This document shows positions 59,340-64,000 of a DNA stretch of 64,000 nucleotides, in pieces; the stretch's first letter is position 1, and every line of letters begins with the position of its first letter. Made by a program: the position numbers and the translations under genes. The stretch spans positions 19,175 through 83,174 of the forward strand of contig JAKOGH010000709.1 in the NCBI GenBank assembly GCA_024811115.1, in the 5' to 3' direction. The DNA comes from Terana coerulea (taxonomy: Eukaryota; Basidiomycota; Agaricomycetes; Polyporales; Phanerochaetaceae). Below the pieces are notes generated by a model that had not been told where the DNA came from, made no database searches, and worked only from the letters and a program-made list of their open reading frames with translations.

Positions 59340-61431
59340 ATGGCTCCCTTCTCCTCACCGCATCCGCCTGTAACCATCCCCGTTGGCTCTTTCTTCGAGA
59401 AGACTGTCTCTGCTAGCACTGCCTTCCTCCCTGAGTCCTCCGTTGTCATTGATGGTATATCTGGCGAAACATTCTCTCGCTCGGCCTTCATAGAGCAGAG
59501 TCTCAAGCTTGCCTCTTCACTGAGGAACGCGGAGCAGGCAGGATTGCTTCCGCTTTCCCGAGGATCTACTGTCCTCGTCTTCAGCCCCAACTCCATCCTG
59601 TACCCGCTCGCCATTTTTGCTTTGGTAAGTATCGCGGCCAGCTTTATGGTGAACATCCTGACAGTCAGCTTCTAATAGGGGCGGCTGGAATCTGTGGTGC
59701 ATTTGCCAGCTCGAGCTGCGTCGAACAAGACTTGGCGGATGCCTTCAACACAAGCTGCTCGTCGCACATCTTGATACATCCCTCGCTGTTACCCATCGCC
59801 GTCGGTGCACTTCGCTCGCTAGGCTTCTCGGACGATGACATTAAGAAGCGCATGATCCTGCTAGCCCGCAAGGCGGAAGTACCTCCAGAGGTGGCCAAAG
59901 GAGGCTGGGTTGGCATCGACGGCCTCCCGACCGAGCTTACTCTCGATCTTCCCGAGAAATTCGATGGCGATGACGCTCAGGAGACAGCGCTCATCTTCTT
60001 CAGCTCTGGTAAGTAACTTACTATGATCTCATAGCATGCTCTCGTATCTAAAAGTCTACGGCTAGGGACGACTGGTCGGAGTAAAGCAGTGGCTCTATCG
60101 CACAACAACGTGAACGCCATCCTCACTCAGGTCGGGGCGGCATATCACTACTACGACCACACGCGGGACGTCATTCTCGGAGTTATACCCTTCTACCACG
60201 TCTTCGGTGCAATAATTCTCATTTTATTTGCTTATCTGAAAGGCGTGCCAGTCGTCTCGCTGCCCAAATTCGACCCCGCTGTGTTTTTATCCAGCTTCGC
60301 CAAGTACAAGATCACGGTAAGTCTTGCTCCATCACCGCTCATACAGAATAAACAGTTGTTAACGCATGCGTTAGGTCGCTTTGCTAGTCCCACCCTTGCT
60401 GACATTTCTCTCCAAACACCCAATAATTGACCAGTTCGACTTGTCAAGCTTACGGCTGATTGTTGTTGGAGCTGCTCCGGGGGCCGCCTCTACGCTCGAT
60501 CTATGCGTAGAACGCTTTGCGAAGAAGGGAACCAACCTCCTGATATGTCAAGCCTACGGGATGACAGAGACGAGTGCGTATTTTTCAGTCTTCACTTAGA
60601 GCTCCGCATAATTGATATTTGCGCAAGGTGGCTCACTGGGCTTTCTACCTGCTGAAGAACTTAAGGAGAAACCAGGCTCCGTTGGACCTCTTCTCCCTAA
60701 CGTCGAGGGCAGGGTGGTGGATGAGCATGAAGAGGATGTCATTATAGGTATGCCTGGAGAACTTTGGGTCCGAGGCCCCAACATTATGAAGTATGTTATG
60801 TCTTCATATCAGACACTCAACTACTCATATTATTCCTACACGTAGAGGCTATCTTGGTGATCAAGAGTCCACGAAGAGCACCTTCAGTTCAGACGGCTGG
60901 CTAAAGACTGGCGATGTTGTTGTGTGCGATGAACACGGGAACCTGACTGTTGTAGACCGCACAAAGGAGCTGATCATTTGCAAGGGCTTTCAAGGTGAGC
61001 TCAGCCAACAGCTTTCTTTCATGCAGTTGCTGATGAATACTTGGTGCGTAGTTCCGCCGGCAGAGCTAGAAGCGCTGCTCATGGCACACCCTGCTGTAGC
61101 AGACGCAGGCGTTATTGGCATTTACTCTGAGGCAGAGAGTGGTGAGCTTCCTAGGGCGTACCTTGTCCCCAAGGACACGTCTCTGTTAAAGGCAGCAGAC
61201 CCTGCTGAGTTCACGCAGAGTGTGCATGAGTATCTGCAGCCGCGTCTCGAGCATTACAAGCAACTCAGAGGAGGTCAGTAGCGCACTAGCACTGCAAAAG
61301 GATCTGACTGACATGTGATCCTCCATGTAGGTGTGGTGCTTATTGAAGCAATTCCTCGAAGTGCTGCTGGAAAGATTCTCCGGAGGGAACTTCGTGAGTT
61401 GGCAAAGCGCACTGGTAGCCCACAGCTATAA
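59340..61431 (+). CDS. ANL-superfamily acyl/aryl-CoA ligase, 8 exons
   Basis: Exons: 59340-59624, 59669-60008, 60066-60316, 60375-60573, 60628-60790, 60846-60994, 61052-61273, 61331-61431. They sum to 1710 bp, 569 residues, in phase throughout. It adenylates a carboxylic acid with ATP and transfers it to CoA. Visible motifs are the P-loop SSGTTGRSK (207-215), YGMTETS (353-359), the adenylate-binding Asp in KTGDVVV (436), the hinge VDRTKELI with Arg451, and A10 PRSAAGKIL with the catalytic Lys551. Length and motif order fit 4-coumarate-CoA-ligase-like or medium-chain acyl-CoA synthetases, so the substrate cannot be named. No SKL-type peroxisomal signal; the end is GSPQL. The acceptor at 59668 was chosen because the nearer AG at 59678 breaks the frame. 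The gene is intact, unlike its inverted paralogue at 51498-53651. Confidence 0.9.
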
Positions 61432-62163
61432 AGTCGTGATAGTGTTCTTTGTCCGTTGCTGCATTGTATTGTATGGCTGCATTAGTTATAGTGCCCTATG
61501 TTTGCCATTCTCATCCTTTCCTGGGTCAAGTTGAGTCTCAAGTGTTGAAAATACCCAAGCTCCTGTGCTGCAAAATAATGTTGGTTGACTTACCATCACA
61601 GCACCAGGGGATGTAGTTCTAAGCCCTCAAAATTGATTTCTATACTGCTTAACTTCTTGAAAACACTTCTCAAGTGCTTCAAAGAGGTTCTATGTGCAGC
61701 GACATGCATAACAGCATGCATCTTGTTGGCGCTTTTGTGGAGCAGAGTCGAGCGCTTACCATTCTGAGAATTGATGCGCCACACAACCGAGTCATCAGGC
61801 GCGTCAAATTGCTGCGACCCGCAACCATAACCTCGTTTGCTTTGCTTTTGTGATGCGAAGTTTCAAGCCACCTCCTTGGCCGGTCAAATGCTACTGAGCG
61901 AGCCCGTCGTAAGGGTCAGTGCATATGTCTTGCCCTCACCTGGTTGCGATAACGAAACAATAGTGAAGGCTAAACGTTGAAGATGCGAGACTGCCAAAGC
62001 TAGCATCGAGGGCGGCAGAGCGGGGCACAGTGGCCGAGAGGTCTGTGTCCCTGGGCGGGTTCATAACCGCCCTAAAGGCTGGGTGTTCGAGTCCTCCCTT
62101 GGTAAAGGAGGTGCGAAAGATAATTATGGAAACTCGAACCCACACGTGGTAGCATTGTTAATC
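61432..62163. other. Intergenic with tRNA-like relics
   Basis: No gene seen. At about 62024-62102 (plus) TGGCCGAGAGGTC is A-box-like and GTGTTCGAGTCC B-box-like, with a Leu/Ser-type long arm between, but acceptor and T stems do not close. At about 62122-62160 (minus) GGGTTCGAGTTTCC is a second B-box-like word directly beside the repeat start at 62164. I treat both as tRNA-derived relics. Confidence 0.45.
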
Positions 62164-64000
62164 CATCTGAAAAAACCCCCTTACTATTCCTGCCTAATGC
62201 ATGCTGATAAGCACTAATTCATTGCACATAAGCTTTAAAATAACACAACTAGATAAATAGATACATTAGGCCAATAAGGCAGTTTAGTGAGGTCCTTTGC
62301 TAATTGTCTTAATTATTCTATATATTAGGGCAATTAGTCCTATTTCTCAGCTATTTGTTTCCTTACTGTCCTATTTTGTTCCTTACATGCAGCTATAATA
62401 CCACTACTGCTTGACTAGTCATCTGAGAAATCCCCTTCTTAATTTAACCTGATGCTCTGTATTGCATATTTAGTTATCTACATACAAGACTAAGCTACCT
62501 AACACAACAAACTACTTGTACTGTGCAGGTAAGCCCATGCACCATGCACCATACTCACCTGCACTGCGCCATGCCCACCTGTGTGTTGTATCTGTCAGTA
62601 ACATACTTACGACACCACTACCCTGGCCCTCGTGTCGTGCACCAGCCCCTTCTGACGGGGCGCACTTGTCAGCGTCGGTGCACGCGTCGTGCTTCGCCAC
62701 GTCCTGCGCGCCAGCGCCGGCGCGGTGTGCTGCCGTTGGCGTTGTGCTGGGGTAGCTTGCTACCTGGTCCCTCGCGTCGTCGTCGGCCCTTTGTAACGGC
62801 GTACGCTTCGCTGCGTCGGCCTGCGCGCGTCGTGCTTCGCCACGTCCTGCGCGGCCGGCGTTGGTGGTGCGCATCCGTCGGCACCGTACGTGCGTGCGCC
62901 GCTGTCCCGCCTCTCACGTATCTTGCGCGTCGTGCTGTACGCGCCGGTTTCTTGTGCGTCGGCGTCGCGCTCGCCTGCGTCGGTCTGCGCGCGTCGTGCT
63001 TCGCCACGTCCCGCGCGCCGGTGTTGGTGTTATGCGCGTGCTGCGTTCGGCGTCAGCGCCTGTGTAGCTTGTTAAGCGCTGGTCCCTCGCGTCGTACGTC
63101 GGCCCTTTGTAACGGCGGCGCGCTCGCCTACGTCGGCCTGCGTGTGCTGTGCTTCGCCCGTCCCGCGCGCCGGCGTTGGCGTGTGCGCCGCCGTTCGTGT
63201 CGTGCGCGTCGTGTCGTCGCGCGGCTTCTTGTGCGTCGGCGTCGCGGCCGCCCGGCGTTGAGCTTAACGTCGTGCTTGACTACGCGGCGTTCGCGCGCGG
63301 TGTTCGTTCTGGTGGGGGATGCGTGATGCCTATTCACAAAGCACCGTCCATAGCCGCCGTGCACGGCCATGGACGGCTCTGGGTAGCAGCGTGGATGCGG
63401 CGAGAGGGCCACGTATCTCCGTTTGCAGGAGTCCCTCCCTTCAACACCTTCTCGAGGATAATCCACGTCCCCCCACTTTGTGTGGCAGTGCGGTGTGTCG
63501 CGGTAGGTGGTCGCGACGCAGCTAACGCGTCAAGGGAATGAGGACCGAGGGAATGAAAGATGACGCCAACCCGAAACGCGAAGCGTTAAGGGCGCCAATA
63601 TACCCGGTAAGTTATGACCATTCTGTACGATGATACACACAAGCCGCTATGGCGCAGTTGTTAATCTACTGGGCGCGTTTACCTAGGTGATCCTGGGTTC
63701 AAGTCCTTCCCGGGTGTGTTGTGGTTATTTCTAGTCATCTTTTGAGCCTCGGCCCATTAACAAAAGCATACAGTATGAATTGCTTTGGTCGTCTGTGAAG
63801 CAGTCACTCTTTAGAGCTATTGTGATATTTAAAATTGATTGCAACTTGTTGTTCAAACTGCGACAAATGGCAATTATATAAGAATATAAACATTCTAGGC
63901 AAAAGCAGCTCTTTTTGGCAATTGTACAGAGCTTATATATTAGGTTATAAAGGTAATATTAAAGAGCTGGACTTGTCATTAACAATATCCTTAAAGCTTT
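62164..64000 (-). mobile_element. CATCTG-TIR element, copy C, inverted and cut by the window end
   Basis: Starts CATCTGAAAAAACCCCC after a TC (62162-62163). Read in reverse it matches the right part of copies A and B: AT-rich part (62180-62520), GC-rich array (62640-63380), tRNA-like module (63643-63716, plus strand) and the AT-rich start. The array keeps dense CpG like copy B. The far end lies outside the window, so the TIR pair and target duplication cannot be checked. Confidence 0.75.
63643..63716 (+). repeat. tRNA-like module of copy C
   Basis: GCCGCTA, A box TGGCGCAGTTGTTAAT, and B box GGGTTCAAGTCC. The anticodon-arm equivalent is CTGGG with a CGCGTTTA loop, but the 3' side reads CCTAG instead of CCCAG. 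One of three corresponding modules in the window. Confidence 0.6.

Noticed and set aside
59625..59680. A frameshift in the intact ANL gene at the second exon
   Set aside because: Using the AG at 59668 instead of 59678 as acceptor keeps the phase and adds only three residues (LLI) before GAAGIC.
62024..62102. A functional tRNA-Leu or tRNA-Ser
   Set aside because: A and B boxes are present, but the T stem has mismatches, the acceptor stem has no partner and the anticodon loop would have 8 bases.
63643..63716. A functional tRNA gene
   Set aside because: The same module recurs in all three repeat copies, with poor acceptor and T stems and an 8-base loop. It belongs to the repeat.

Overview
The window looks like a chromosomal segment from a wood-decay basidiomycete, most likely Polyporales. 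The genes carry many short GT-AG introns (about 45-65 nt) and belong to families typical of Agaricomycetes: DUF6533 membrane proteins, a CYP63-like P450, 14-helix MFS drug transporters and an ANL acyl-CoA ligase. No rRNA gene, CRISPR array or bacterial-type operon is visible. The species call is inference from gene families. Roughly the first 25 kb and the last 2 kb are repeats; the 36 kb between them carries the genes. Layout of the repeat part: a minus-strand Ty3/Gypsy element runs off the left edge (Cys-rich ORF, broken gag, probable LTR at 0.3-2.9 kb). It is followed by degenerate exon-like tandem units (3.1-4.0 kb), a Tc1/mariner-type MITE (4.05-4.6 kb), a tRNA-like module and a cluster of GATACTATCC words (5.1-5.6 kb). 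Copy A of a previously unnamed TIR element occupies 7.48-10.24 kb, and a decayed chromovirus with a chromodomain and a dUTPase-like tail occupies 10.4-18.65 kb. Gene fragments fill 18.7-20.6 kb. A larger TIR element (20.66-25.21 kb) has been broken by insertion of copy B, a hAT-like MITE and a further MITE. Copy C, inverted and running off the right edge, begins at 62.16 kb. The repeat family A/B/C starts and ends with CATCTG(G)AAAAA, has 2-bp target duplications, an AT-rich part, an internal tRNA-like A/B-box module and a very GC-rich array with a period near 155 bp. Copy A differs from B and C mainly by CG to CA/TG changes. Layout of the genic part: DUF6533-1 (minus, 25.36-26.87 kb), an MFS pseudogene (plus, 28.94-30.52), a 15-exon CYP63-like P450 (plus, 31.83-34.38), its MFS paralogue (minus, 34.65-36.87) and DUF6533-2 (plus, 39.25-40.70). 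The two divergent DUF6533/MFS pairs are mirror images around the P450, which suggests an inverted duplication followed by decay of one arm. Further right are a DUF6533 fragment (43.2-43.9), unrecognised genes (47.5-51.1), a degenerate ANL gene (minus, 51.5-53.65), another DUF6533 gene (plus, 55.66-57.46) and an apparently intact ANL gene (plus, 59.34-61.43). A P450, a drug-type exporter and an acyl-activating enzyme side by side would suit detoxification or specialised metabolism. That functional link is inference only.
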